A stretch of 64,000 bases of DNA from Dermacentor variabilis. Lineage: Eukaryota; Arthropoda; Arachnida; Ixodida; Ixodidae. A program made the position numbers and the translations under genes. This document shows positions 44,596 to 57,249 of the stretch, piece after piece. Numbering within the stretch: position 1 is the first letter of the stretch; every line of letters starts with the position of its first letter. The DNA lies in NCBI RefSeq assembly GCF_050947875.1, contig NC_134574.1, forward strand, positions 102,209,469-102,273,468, given 5' to 3'. The notes below the pieces were generated by a model. It was given only the letters and a program-made list of their open reading frames with translations. It had not been told where the DNA came from and ran no database searches.

Positions 44596-45495
44596 TTGCA
44601 CTTCACTAGTTGCACTTCGAGTGTTGAGCTAGCTCCTGAACAACACTTAACATTGTGGTGAACATGGTTTATATCGTGGATCAGGCACCTCTTCGAAGTG
44701 GGACGCATTTCTCTCACATTTTACTGCTGAACTGCCACTGAATTGTTTTTTTGCTTTTGTTCTTAAGTCCCCTTATGCTTGTTCATATTTTCAAGTGCAG
44801 CTTTAAACTGCTTCCTGCGGTGGCCAGTCAACTGGTGGAATGCGAAAAGGCAACATCATGAAAAACAGTGTCGGAAGTTAAAAGCAGAAATGGCCACCTC
44901 CATCAGTGCAGTGTGGGTTCGTCGAAAATCTATCAATGATTCGTGAAGCACTTATTCTGACGATGCTGCCGGAAGCCAGCAAAAAGGTCTTGGAGTATAA
45001 AAATGCAAAGTTTTTTCAGCGAACAAAAACTAATTTAGTGACTTTCTGGCTAAGTTGCCAACACCGGTCCTTGGAAGCACGTAGTTGTTGTGGGGGCATG
45101 TTGGGTGCACATAGGGGATGTTTTGCAAATGAAACTTGACTGTTGGCAAGCTTCACCTGTGAAATAGCAAGTCCAGCAGTGAATTTCCATTGCTACTGAA
45201 AAATTCCGAACCAATGTCAGCAGACATCACAAGATACTCTTGCATACTGGTGGCCACTTTGTCTTCTACCTGTTGTAAGCAAGCCTGAAAACACTGATGG
45301 ACGACTTGTAAGCAGTTTTTTCGACAAGCTCGACTGCTTGCAGGTTGCAGATGGAACAAAACCTTTTCCTGTCTAATCCCTTGGCGAGTACCCAGCCATA
45401 GCAATGATTCTGTACAAGAAGGCTTGCACATAGGAAACGGTGAATGGTAAAATTCCATGTCCACTGCTTCCCTTTTGTCCAACTCCTTTCTAGAC

Positions 45496-47180
45496 AGGGT
45501 GTCTACCAACCGGGAATACCGGGAAAACCGGGAATTCTCAGGGATTTTGAGTAGTCTGGAAAAACTCAGGGAATTTGTCCCTCTATCAGGGAAAATTAGC
45601 TGTAATTTTATTGAAAAGGTCGAAAGTTGCGGTAAAGCTGGCTCGAGCAAGACAGGAATCGTAATGAATCGTCTTTGACGTCCTGTCGTCGGCTGGAGGA
45701 GTTGCCAGTGTACAGTCAACGACCGACTTTCCGGATTCCCGATAATTTGGACGGTTTCGCGGCACCACCACGTACACCATAGAATCAATGTATCAGAACG
45801 TCTGAAATTTCGTACGCAAGAACTCTTCGCCGTCCGATTTTCCGGACGTTTTGCCGTGACCGAAGGTCCGAAACGGAATGAATAAAAGCCACCACTGCTG
45901 CCATTTTGATTACCTCGCCGCCTGAAACCGGCGCTCTCGCACGCAGATCCGCTGGCAGCCGTAGCCACCGCTGCGACAACGCTAGGCCTTGCTGCTTCGA
46001 CGTTCTCTACGAAGCTTCTTGTCGTTGGGTGCAGTGTTTTTTATTGAAAGAATTAGATGTTTTCAGCAGTGGCATTGACTCAGCCTTTGCGGTCCTCGCG
46101 ATTGGCTTAGAAGCTTGGAAAGCACTGTGCGATGCATAATGCCGGTTTCCGAAAGTAAGCTTCGCCTCCGTACAGGAATGTTACCTGGTGAAGCATACGC
46201 AAAAGTATTGCAGTGAAGCGTAACAAGCGCGGAAAGGGGCTATTGCCACAGGACACAGTATGTATTCCTTAATTATACATGCGTACACCCCGTATTTCCT
46301 GTCACAGTACGAGCACCGATACGCCTGATACGTGTACCGACAGGCCTTCACAGCATTTTCGAATGTGCCTGTGTCGGCTTGAGCCCTTAAGGGCAGTAAA
46401 TGACATGCATTTATTTTTTTCCGACTGGCCGATTTTTCGGGCGTTTTCGCGGCCCATAAGGAGTTCGAAAACTAGGACGTGCAACTGACCAAGAAGATGC
46501 TTCAAATGGTCCGTGGGGCGAACGAGTGACGGAAAGAGTAAAAGAACAGAAACGACCTACGCATTGAGGAATGAACGGGAAAGGAAGCGTGCTGCCGCCG
46601 TTTTGAAGGAGCTTGAGCTCAAAAAATAAAGTTTTGGCTGATGCCGAGATGCAGGTGTCCCTCATCCAGGCCAAAATAAATTCTTTGAAGCAGTGAAACA
46701 CAACACTCGAGCATCGTGCGCGGGCTGAGTACATCAGGACAGTTGCGGTAGACTTGCGAGCTGTTGAGAATGAATCTCAATTGTGACAAAGTTCGGACCT
46801 CATACCAGTGAGCATGCTATCAGTTGTAGAAATAGCTCACATTCGAAAATATTTGCTTTTGTATGGATCTCCTTTTTTTTTCGTATTTGAGAATGTCTGG
46901 CACGATTTGCAATTTTTTTCGAAGACATTTTATTTGCTGTGCATTTTACTACCCCCTTCCTTCTATTCTCTTGTTGAATAATATGAACACTACTCCTCAG
47001 TATTCAAATTCTATAAAGTCGTTCTTTTTAAAATTTTTTTTATATGCTTACTAGAGAGAGGGCGCATCGGGCAATATGGTTTCAGCTCGTCTTGACATCA
47101 CTCAGGGAATTTCGCAAAGGCATTCAGGGAAAACCTGGAAAACTCAGGGAATTTTGAAATGTCAACTTGGTAGACACCCT
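45496..47180. mobile_element. Unclassified TIR element, CAGGGTGTCTACC family (copy 2)
   Basis: AGGGTGTCTACCAA at the left mirrors TTGGTAGACACCCT at the right. The interior aligns along its length with copy 1 (for example GGGAAAATTAGCTGTAA, ACGCAGATCCGCTGGCAGCC, GAAGGAGCTTGAGCTC). Flanks TTCTAGAC and GATGTTAT do not match, so no target duplication is visible. The 815-nt minus-strand open frame crossing its left part is not conserved in copy 1 and is not called. Confidence 0.8.
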
Positions 47181-50100
47181 GATGTTATATATAGTACAGG
47201 GTAACCTCCACTTGCACTCAAATTACTTTGAGATTTTACTTATGCCATAAATTTTTATTTTGGTCAGATTTTGCAACAAGATTGCATCTTTTGGTCAGCG
47301 TTATTCGGTATAACGGTTGGAACTGTTAGTAATAACCGATTACAGCCATGCAAAAAACATAAGAAAAGTTTGTGTTTGGCAGAAATGTAAGCATAATTGA
47401 AAGGAAGAGGAAATGGGGTGCCACCAGTGGGAACCAAACATGTCATTGTATGATTCATGCAATGCTTACAAACTGGGCTACAGTGATGGCTGTGCCATCT
47501 ATCCTCCTTGTTTGGAATTAATAATTATGAGTTCCCTGCAGAAAATTTCTAGAGGAAGCAGGCGCTAGTGTCTACTGGAGCTACAAGCATTGCAGTTCAG
47601 CCAGTAAAGGAATGATGGTCACTACATGGATTTTCCTAGACTTTGTGTGCTTACAAGTTCAAATGGCTTTGCGACGTTGCAAACTGATCATACTTAACGA
47701 AATATTTAGTCATAAATGCCACAATTCTCAGTGATTACTCGTGTGCGTAGAGTCTTATTGCCTTTACGATTTAGAAAAGTGGTATTGTTTTGAAATTTGG
47801 ACTAATAGAGACGGGTAAAGCACAGTGCTCGAAGTCTTGGGTTTTCCAATGGTATGTGCAATTCTTCGGATATTCCAGGGACAGTGGGTCATGCCTGCAG
47901 TGTGGTTGCGATTACATAATTCGGTATGCTGGCTTTCGAGCACAGCTCTTAGAAGTACCCATTCCTGTATTTGGCATCGGCGTCCCTCGGCGTAACTGAG
48001 CAAACGAGCACAACGAAGGATGAAAGAGAGAATGCGAAACACAGCGGGGGATGAAAGACTGCGATATTGAAGAAAGCACGAGGAGAAATGCAGAGAAGGA
48101 GGTTATGGCGAAAGCGTGAGGAGAAAAACGTAGTGCCGCACAAGACGGGCTCTGCGGCGACGACCGCTACGAGATGGTGCCAGAGTAGCACGCCGTCTGT
48201 TCACCAATGACATGCGGCAAGCGTGTCGACCGATCGATACCATATATAGAAAGAGCGCTGCCTGAGCAGAGGTCTGTCTGTGGCGGCTGCTGTGAATCGC
48301 GCCCACGTTCTGCTTCGCGTGATCTTCCGATTAGCGAGGCAGTCGCGCCACACTTCGCTCCCTTTGCAATGTGCTACACAAGACAGATTGCCCGTGCCAG
48401 CCAGTATATCACGAGTTGAAAACACGTATAGAGCTGCACTCAAATTTCACACGAGGGAGTATCATTATCGTTGAATTTCTTATCTTACCAAAAGTCAGTG
48501 TACTTAAAGAAATTTTTGTGTGTGTATATTTTCCAGATGAAGCTTCACTGGCTTTCTACAGTGGACAACTTTTTGCTTCGACATTACCGCTTTTTTTTTC
48601 GTTGAATATCTGCATCACTAATATTGTGGCTTGTGAAGTTCAAATATTCTGCATAATGAAAGGTCCTACTCTTCAACATTGCAGTTGCATCCGATACCAA
48701 CAACAATATTTTCTAAAGGCAGTCTAGCAAGGGCTGAGTACTCATGCACAAAGCACAATGTGTCTACGCAGGAATTAACACAGAGCATCTGCTGATCAAA
48801 CACTAAGTAGAATGAAACTTTATTCGTAAACGTTGTGCAGGCATATGGTTCCAATAAATTATACAAAAATGACTAGGTTGATATGACTATTATCATCATT
48901 GAACTTGTTAAATTCATCAACTGCAGTGCAAAGACATCAAGGACCCAGGCCAGGGTTTTCTCAACACTTTTACTTACCCCGCCCCCTTTACTGCACTACT
49001 CCTTTTCATCGCAGCAGTAAAAAAAACTAGTAAAGATTGCTTGGGCGGCAGGCTGATGTGTCACTTTGTAGTCGCCAGGCTACTTGCATAAAAGAGCATG
49101 AAGCTCAGCTGCTGAGTCTGGCCACCCTCTTGGCTTTCTGGTAAATTTGCTTTCAGTGACCATTTTCGCTTAAAAGTGGATCCTCCAAGAAGAAAGATTT
49201 GGCATACTTTTTTTTTTACATTTCGAACTGAAAATGCAGAACTCTAAATATAGCCCACAGGGTATGCTTCATAGTTTTTCTGGTTAAAAACTTTATGCAC
49301 CAGGTTTGTGGCAACCAATGGCTGTTGAGGAGCTGCTGTCCAAACATGCAGCAGGAAGTGTTGACAGGATGCAATGCCGGTGATGGCACAACAGTCGAAG
49401 GAACAGTTGGGAATTTGAAGGGGAGAAGCACAGATATCAGAATGACACTGGTTTCTTTTACTGTGCCACACTGTGAAGAACAGCGTGATATGACTTGCCA
49501 AGTTTCCTGCACCTGAACTTGGGCACTTACAATGCTGGAATGTCAGCACAAATTTAGAACATCAGAAACTGCCTTTATAGTTGCCCATTTCTTTAGTCAT
49601 CCTAGCGGCACTAACAAACATAGCAGTAATGGCAACGCGATTTTCAATGCTTTGGAGAAGTGTTGTAAGATATTTAACAACAGAGGCAAAGCACAGGGTT
49701 CAGACGACGCTCAAGACTATGCACGAAGAAGACAGAAGTTCACAGAAAGAGGGAGGTTTGAAGTGATCAACAGTCTAAAAATGAATGCCACCGGAGCCAC
49801 TGTTTTGACAAGGGCACCTCTTTTTGTCGGGGCAGTCTGGCTCCGGCGGCATTCCTTGCTCCACCACTGTTGATGACAGACTATGCATAGACAGACCTAA
49901 CCAGCTCAGGTGGTGTTATCAGACAGCTCAAGTTGACCCCATAGCTGCCTTTGTTGTGTTGGAAGGACAGGGAACGTTTTTGCGCAACAGAAAAGCACTA
50001 GAGACACTTGTAAGCCCAGTCAAGTGGGCACAACAAAATTAACCCCCATTGGACTGTAAGGTCATCTCTGTCGAGGCAGGTTGCCAAGGTGTAGCAATCT

Positions 50101-51540
50101 TTCTTTTTTTTCAAACGGAGCGTACGAGCATGGTGTGGTAGCTTTACATCGAGGAAAATAGAAACGTGGCTCTCGTAATGAAACTATGTGCAAGAGATAA
50201 GCGCCAGCAGATGTAGCTGGCACTTCGTCTGCGTTCGAACTGTGACCGGTGCGTGCCGTTAGTTGGCAAAGTGTGCAATGTAGCGAACCACACTTGATAA
50301 TTAACAAAAAAGGGTGAAATAGAGATGTCTCAATGATGAACCTGCATTACACAACATACATCAATGACATAAATGGTGTTTGATGTTTACTGTCACCACA
50401 TTCAGGCACATAAATCGCCACAAATGCATCCAAACACGAAAGTAACTTCTACCCTGCGATGTTCTGAATTGCATGACGCACAACCTAGTGAGGAATCGGA
50501 TGGCTAGACCAGTAAATCATGCACTGTTTACTTATGTTGGTGTGAGTGCAGATCAAGACAATATGGCAGTAGTGATGACGCTTTGCTCGATATTTAAACC
50601 ACCATCAATCATGGCCAATTGTGTTCACTGCCAAAGCCACATTGTGTTCACTGTTCCAAAGGCACTTCATGGATGTGGTAGCCATGACGTCGTACCAGCT
50701 TGGGTCTTTCTGTCATCTGAAATAACCAGTAAAAAAACAAAAACAAAACGCATACAGCCTGCCACCAACACTAGACAACAAAATCTTGTTCCACTTGCAG
50801 TGAGCTGTATTACCAAGTGCATCCACAAGTCATGTATCTCAAGTCATCATTGAATGTGCCTGACGCTGCAGCCGGCTCATCTGTAAGGAGTGGCACAGAA
50901 CATCTAGGATGCGTATACATATCATCCAACACGTGGGGTCCAGACGTGTGACCTTCATGTGACATTCTGCAATCCCATTGCCTTTCTTTTCCCCAATACC
51001 CCGTTTTGTGTTTACTAGCCCTATCCTTTTTCAAGCAAGCTGGCTATGCGCTGGTTCCACAGGAAACAACAAACCTGCCTTCATTTATGTCGTTTACGTT
51101 ACAACTGTTAATAAATGACGGTCTGCTGACTGTCGTTTGCCTGGACTCCATGCAAACTGCTGGTCATTGAGTATGAATGGGAACATCAAACCAACAATGT
51201 GATTGCCACAACAACTGCACTTGTATATACTGACACCAGGTCCATGAGGGTGCTCCGAACACTTCTCTTTGCATAATTTCTCTGAACGCTTCTCAAAGTA
51301 GGTGCACGGTTTTCAAGCATCAAGTTGATGCCTCTGGAGGGAGGGGGAACTAAACAATGCAGTGCATAGCACATGAGGATGCAGAAAACCTACGTTTCGT
51401 TTACAAGGCCAAACATGCCATCACCTGACTACAATGTTATTATAGAGACGTGTCATTTTGCCACAACTATGTGATGATACATTTATTCAGGGTCAAAACT
51501 AACGTTCTTGCCTCTGAGCTGTCAACGGCGGCATCTCAGA
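47181..51540. other. Intergenic DNA, no gene recognised
   Basis: AT-rich sequence without domains or splice-supported frames. A slightly GC-rich patch at 48110-48420 contains CATATATAGAAAGAGCGC, a TATA-like element, but no transcript unit can be assigned to it. Confidence 0.35.
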
Positions 51541-51569
51541 TTAACATTATGTTCCCTTCATACGAAACT

Positions 51570-51705
51570 ATGATTTAATTGATTTGTGGGGTTGAACTTG
51601 ACAAAGCAATGCTGGGCCAATGACAGACTCCATATTGGATGGCCCTGGATTAATTTTGACCACTAGGGTTTCTTTAATGTGCACCCAAATCTAATTGCAT
51701 GAGCA
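51570..51705 (-). repeat. SINE fragment, Ruka-like, minus strand
   Basis: Read on the minus strand the order is TTAGATTTGGGTGCACATTA, then AGAAACCCTAGTGGTCAAAA, matching the body of the SINEs at 11217 and 23590. Confidence 0.6.
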
Positions 51706-53399
51706 TTATAGCATTTTACACCAATGCAATTTCATATGAACTGGAAAGTGAAGGCAGACACCAGCTTAGATCTCGGTTCGTCCGTCTGGGTCACAGCGCC
51801 TCTCATCTTGGTCCTCACCAGCAATGCCCGAGGCGCTGCTTGCAGTATGCCCTGACTCTGTGCGTCACTTTACGTCATCGACAGAACTGTGCAACAAAGT
51901 TGGATCTGTAGGAAGACAAGAAGCAGGTGTGAAACAACACATTTCCCTCATGGCTTGAACATAATATGTAGACATGAGGTTACTGGCCTACTTTTGTTAT
52001 TGCACCTAGACTACGAAAGGTTGTGCGTGTGTGTGTGTGTGGGGGGGGGGTCTGTATAGATTGTAACCAAGATAACAGCTCGCGTATGGTTTCAAAAAGC
52101 CAAAACTGGTCCTTGATGTCGTTGCCAAAATATAAGACCATAGCTGACTGCCTGGTTTTGACGTTGCAGGCAACTGGCAGTGACAAAATTTGACGCCTTT
52201 TAGGTAGCAGGCACGTTGCTTGCAAAAGGAACGTAGCACAACTCATCAAGCGTAATGCGCAACGTTGAACAGCGAAGTCGCAACTGCCCTGACATTCGTG
52301 ACGTTAGTTTCTATATGTAGCTTCAGCTTTGTTTTTTGCACATGGATGCTTCTACCGCTGCACTTCCTTTCATTCATGTCCTGTAATGTTGAGATTGTCA
52401 CGCTTACACTGAATGACGGTGCTGGCATGCTATGCCAGGTCACAGGGAAAAGGAGCATCGCAAGAATGAATTTGCATGACGACGCTATGTACAGCGATCG
52501 CTCGCTTAAAAGCACACCAGCGTACTCCAACGCAAACGTCAGGAGATTGTTTATGAACTGTGCTTAACAACGGCGATGTTTGAAGAATCGCACGCATCGG
52601 CACACTCGTCGTCAGGGTCGGGCTTTGATACGACTGGAGCGAGGCGGTACCCCGTTGACACAGCATCGGATCTGAGATCATGTTTCGTTGTTTCCAGTGG
52701 GGAGTCTGCCAGGTAGTGCACGTTTTGCGCGTATGAGTTTGGCACGAAGCATCGCGAGCACGCCACACTGTGCTTGTTGGTCGTCTAGTCCCTGCCTCGA
52801 TCACGGCCCACGAAGTCTACCTATATTTTCTTGAGTGCCGCATCATGCGGGAATCGACACAACAATTACCCGCAAAATAGGTAAAATTAACAGTGCGGGT
52901 GTAAATAGTGCCATAGGCGAACATTAACCACGTTGCACTATACCCCTGTAAAGGACGCGCCGCTGTGATGTGGACATGTTGAGGCAAAGCTGCCATACGG
53001 CACATTTTTGGGAAGCGTAGCGAGTTGGATGGGGACTAAGCAGGGCTTGCGCCAGGGCCCTGGCAGTTGCCACAAGAAGCGAGAATCAGTCGCACAGTAG
53101 GCAAAATGGCATGAACCTAAGTAGTGCCAATATAGTCTAAGAGTAACCACATTACACCATAGACTTAACTATCTCCAGGATCGGTCCACCTGTATGTACT
53201 CTTGGTAGAAAAGAAAAAGGTCGACCAGGTGCTGACACTAAAGAAGACATGGTCGAAGTAATTGCGCACGAAATGCGATACAAGCAAGATAATTAGTTAA
53301 TAACGAGCATCAAAAAAATATGTGCACAGCTTGCACTAGTGGTGCAAGGCTGGAGTCAACAGCGGAGCTTGTGATCACCTACCTTTTACGTGGCTTTCT

Positions 53400-53600
53400 G
53401 TTTGTAGGTTTTGTGAGGTTATGCTAGGTTTCCGTAAGTTGTTGGTAGGCTTGGCTAAGTCATTTCTAGGTTTTGCGAGGTTATCGTATGCTTGGCTAAG
53501 CTGTCTCTGGATTTTTTGAGGTGACGCTAGGCTTGGTTAAGTCGTTTCTAGGTTTTCTCGATTTTTTTCTAGGTTTTTCAAGGATACTATAGGTTTCTGG
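53400..53600. repeat. Degenerate AGGTTTT/GGCTTGGCTAAGT minisatellite, about 41-bp period
   Basis: GGCTTGGCTAAGT-type words start at 53448, 53489 and 53530 (41 bp apart), separated by TTTCTAGGTTTTGCGAGG-type segments. It abuts a CpG-rich segment on its right. Confidence 0.7.
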
Positions 53601-53689
53601 GAAGGCTTCGCGAAGCACTTGTAAGGTCAAACTCTGCTGTTCAAAGTTGCGCACAGAGCTCGTGGTAGACAAGTTCACGTCGAACCAAA

Positions 53690-54160
53690 CTCTGTCACAG
53701 ACGCGACAGCTGTGCCCGATGCTCAGAGATTCGCCGTTCGCACCCCCCGTGTCTCGGCGGGCTTGACGCTGGAAGCTTTCGAGCAGTCACAGGGCCGAAA
53801 TCGCTTTCTCGGCGACGTCGAGCGTTCGGGCGCCGAATCTCGCGTTCCCTGGATTAAACATCGGGATTCTCGATTCGGCGTCGCCTCTTCTGAGCCGCAG
53901 CTTCGGCGCGGTGTTCCGGATCAGCTCGGCGGCGACGCATCACTACTCGCTTGGCGGTACAGCGCTCTTCCTGGTGAGCCGCTTCTTCTTCAATTAAGCG
54001 TCCGGACTTTCTTCGGTCTTCCCATGGCGGCAGTACGCACGCACGGAGTAGAGGAGGTGCGAGGTGTGTCGCCGGGCCGGCTATTCCGACCATTTGCATG
54101 CTTTCCGTCGCAGCCGAGCGCGCGCGCAGCCGATCGGCGCTCAAAATAGGAACGGGTGCC
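53690..54160 (+). other. Orphan CpG-rich segment, possible first exon
   Basis: CpG-dense and distinctly richer in GC than the flanks. It contains an open frame of 145 codons (53712-54149) without any recognised domain, and a consensus-like donor CCTG|GTGAGC at 53974. This is the composition of a tick promoter/first exon, but no downstream exon of any gene was found in the window. It could also be repeat-derived. Confidence 0.25.
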
Positions 54161-54169
54161 TAAGAACGG

Positions 54170-57100
54170 CACTCTAAAATGTGCAGATCCCTACGCATTG
54201 TGAGAATCGATTTTATGCTGCGCATTTTACCGCTATACTGGATAGCCACTATCCAGCAACGTTTGGGATTCTTCAAAGAGTTGCCAGTATGCGTCAAGTA
54301 ACCTGTATGCGTCAAGAAAGCAATTGTTCGTGGGACTCGAGCGTGTTTGTGCGACAGAGGGAAAGACGACGGTGACGGGGGCGATATTGTGACGGATATG
54401 GCAGGATTTTTGATTTCATCTAGCAACGGAAGATTACCGCCTGTACTTTTACGGCCTCGATCGGCTGATATCGAGCACGGCACAATGTCGCGCACGGTCC
54501 TTGTAGCGTTATCTATGCTACGAGAAAAATACTGGAAATGCGGGCCGATCCCAACTGCAGAGGGGGTATTCTAGGTAACACAGCGTCTCAAAGCATTAGA
54601 TGCCACGAGAAAAGAATGGGAGGAACGGACACGGTCCCGCTCGCGACGCAGGGAAACGACAGTGGTAAGTCTGTGGAAGAATTGAAACGGGCGCGCACGT
54701 TCTATGCGGCGTGGTGCTCTCGCCAATGGTCTCAAAGAGCTAGTTAGTCTTGGAACGAAAAAAAAAAGGAACATGCGTGCGATCGTGGCTTCCTTGTGCT
54801 TCCGTTGACGTAAGTGTGTGCGACCGCGCAATGGCGAGCTCCGTTGGGGCAGCATCGGCGACAACAATTATAATCGCGGGAACAGGATGTGCTGACGTAG
54901 CAGACAAGGACTACACGAAAACAGTTTGCCGCACTTGCCTATAGCGGTCGTGTTGCATTTCACAGAGTAGAACGAATATGTTTCTTTTGTTCTTTCGCCT
55001 GTCTTTCTCGTCGGTCGTTGGCTGTTTGTGGTTGGCGGTCGGACTTTCAAAACCAATTTACAAAGATCACGTGCTTTCGTGCAACCGAGTGGCGTGGCAG
55101 GTGCCGGATCCTCCCAAAAATGTATCAGTTTTATGTAAAAAAAGTTATGCATATCCCACGCACTGTGGCAATCGATGTAAGCGAAGCTTTCCACGCTGGA
55201 TGTTTTGACTGAGAATAATTAGCTGTGATGTTGACGGCTAAAACTTAATTTCTTCAACGTTTAGTCTAACGCGAGAGTGGTGACTTGATGTGAAACGTTA
55301 CCTTGCGTGCACCACTACTGTTTGTCTGCGTAGTACAAAGAACACACAAGATGTGTGTGCTTAAGGCGTTGTTGTGCACCATATTTCATAACCTCTGTGA
55401 GGGTTGAGCATTGGGATTGCCTCACATGGCACATCCCATCGTGAAAAAAGTATTAATTTGAATTGCATTATGGGGCTGTGCGTGCCAAAACCACAATCGA
55501 TTTATGAGGTGCGCCGCAGTGGCGGACTCCGGATTAATTTTGAGACCGTGATGTTCTTTAAAAATCTAAGTGCGCGTGCGTTTTCTATTTATCCCCCGTC
55601 GAAATGCGGCTGCCGCGATTTGGATGAAATCTGCGACCTCTAGCAATGCCACAGCCGCAAAGCTTCCGCGGCGGGCACAGAAGTGTTGTTTTGACGGTCG
55701 ACCGCTTCCACAGTGTCGCCTGGACCCTGCGGTGAGCTTTAACTAATGCCGTTATGCTTCTGCATGCCCTGCCTAGTTTGTGTGCTTGACATAATTGTAT
55801 GGTGTTTATTTTTTCAGAAATAGCAGCAACGTACTGTACCGTACCTTGAACTTAAGCTTATCCAGTTTCCCCGCAACCGCTGTCGTATAGTAGTAAGGCT
55901 TCCTTTCCTTCTCACGTCACTTTCTCCCCCCTCCCTTGTATGGGGATTGCCTCTTCTCCTCCCTCCTTTTTAAAATTCTATCTACGTCTCCTCTGAACTC
56001 GCACATTAGTAGAAAGGGAAGCGCTGTAGTGTCTGCAATGCTTCTCAGGGGAGTCTCTTATAATTACACCTGTCAAGAGGCTAATGTGGCGACGCCCAGG
56101 GAGCTCCAGAAGGCATTGTGCACATTCGACGCGGTGGGCTAAAAACGAGTTTCTCGTGTCGCCTTTCCTCTCCGACTCGCTCCGGTCATCTATGCACACG
56201 CTCTGAACCACTCCGCAACGCGAAGTGCCGGAAAGCGGCAGCCACAGTAGCAGCAGTGGGAAAGTCGAAGGAAGAGGCAAAGAAAGCTTCGCTTTAGAAC
56301 TTAGTTGAGAATGTATAGTGATCACAACTTTGGAGCACTAGACGTGATATTTGTTGCGGTAAAAAACTGGTCAAATTTCATTTCCACATCCAGGGCTTTC
56401 CCGGAGGTTCTGAAGATAGGCAAAGGGTGAGAATGCGAAGGTAGAACTTCGCTGCGTCGAAGACATTCCTGGTCAAGATCTTCTGCGGCTACGCGTGCCT
56501 GCGCTTAGCCGGTCCTGGCGCGCGTGCTCTCGTCCAGGATATTTGGGAAGCCTGAAGGTTCAAAGGACGTGGCAGAACGCTCGTGTAACACAGCCCTTCT
56601 CTTCTCCCGCAGCCCACTCCCCCCAGTGACGGCTGCGGTAGGACAGAGCACCGCCACGTATGCTCTAGCAAACGATTCTGTTCGCTGCCAGAATTACGCA
56701 ATGAGACAACAAACGCCACCAACTGACCTCACTCCAACAAATATACACGCCTTCAACATATAATTCATTTATTAAAGCATACGACTATTTGCTTACACTG
56801 ACAATCAAAGTCGACGGTTGTTGCGCTTTTTCTTTTAGAGAGGCTTGTACGCGTAAGGTCTTTCCGTGCGGAAGACTTTCGAGATGCAATGGTCAAGGTT
56901 GGTGCGCTTCTAGGTGCCGTGGCACTGGGGACTCAGCAGTCCGGAGGGCACCGAAATTTCTCCCTGCGGTCAAAGAGCTTTTAACTCTTTCTCTGTTTTT
57001 GTATTCACGCGGGTTTAGACGAGAATTTAGGGCGCACGCTCCTTTCTCAAGAGTACCACCCTTGAAGGCAGCTGAGCGCCAGGCCGGGATCACTTGTGCC
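54170..57100. other. Intergenic DNA, no gene recognised
   Basis: Apart from the SINE fragment at 55455-55660, I recognise nothing. MGETDTV-type frames around 54600-54750 and the 115-codon minus frame at 55978-56325 show no domain. Confidence 0.3.
55455..55660 (-). repeat. tRNA-derived SINE, Ruka-like, minus strand
   Basis: Minus-strand order: B-box-like GCAGATTTCATCC, body with CACTTAGATTTTTAAAGAAC, CAAAATTAATCCGGAGTCC and GGTTTTGGCACGC. It carries the same body words as the copy at 11217. Confidence 0.65.
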
Positions 57101-57104
57101 CATT

Positions 57105-57190
57105 AGAGCCAAATGGTGCCCAGCGGGGGTGAGAATCGTACCCAAAACCTGCCTCAGCCGAGCGGGGCGCTTTACAACTAGGCCACGGTG
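57105..57190 (-). repeat. tRNA-like SINE head
   Basis: On the minus strand TGGCCTAGTTGTAAAGCGC (A-box-like) and GGGTACGATTCTC (B-box-like) are spaced as in a tRNA, but the arms do not pair consistently. SINE-derived or a tRNA relic. Confidence 0.5.
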
Positions 57191-57249
57191 AAGGGTCGAC
57201 GTTGGCTCGTCGTCGCGCCAGGGTGTATCAGCTGAAACTTGCGCCTCGA

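Noticed and set aside
45153..45968. 271-codon minus-strand frame
   Set aside because: Spans the left end of the CAGGGTGTC element, its frame is not kept in the other copy, and it has no domain.
48235..48260. TATA-like CATATATAGAAAGAGCGC as a promoter
   Set aside because: No downstream gene, LTR boundary or conserved context could be found.
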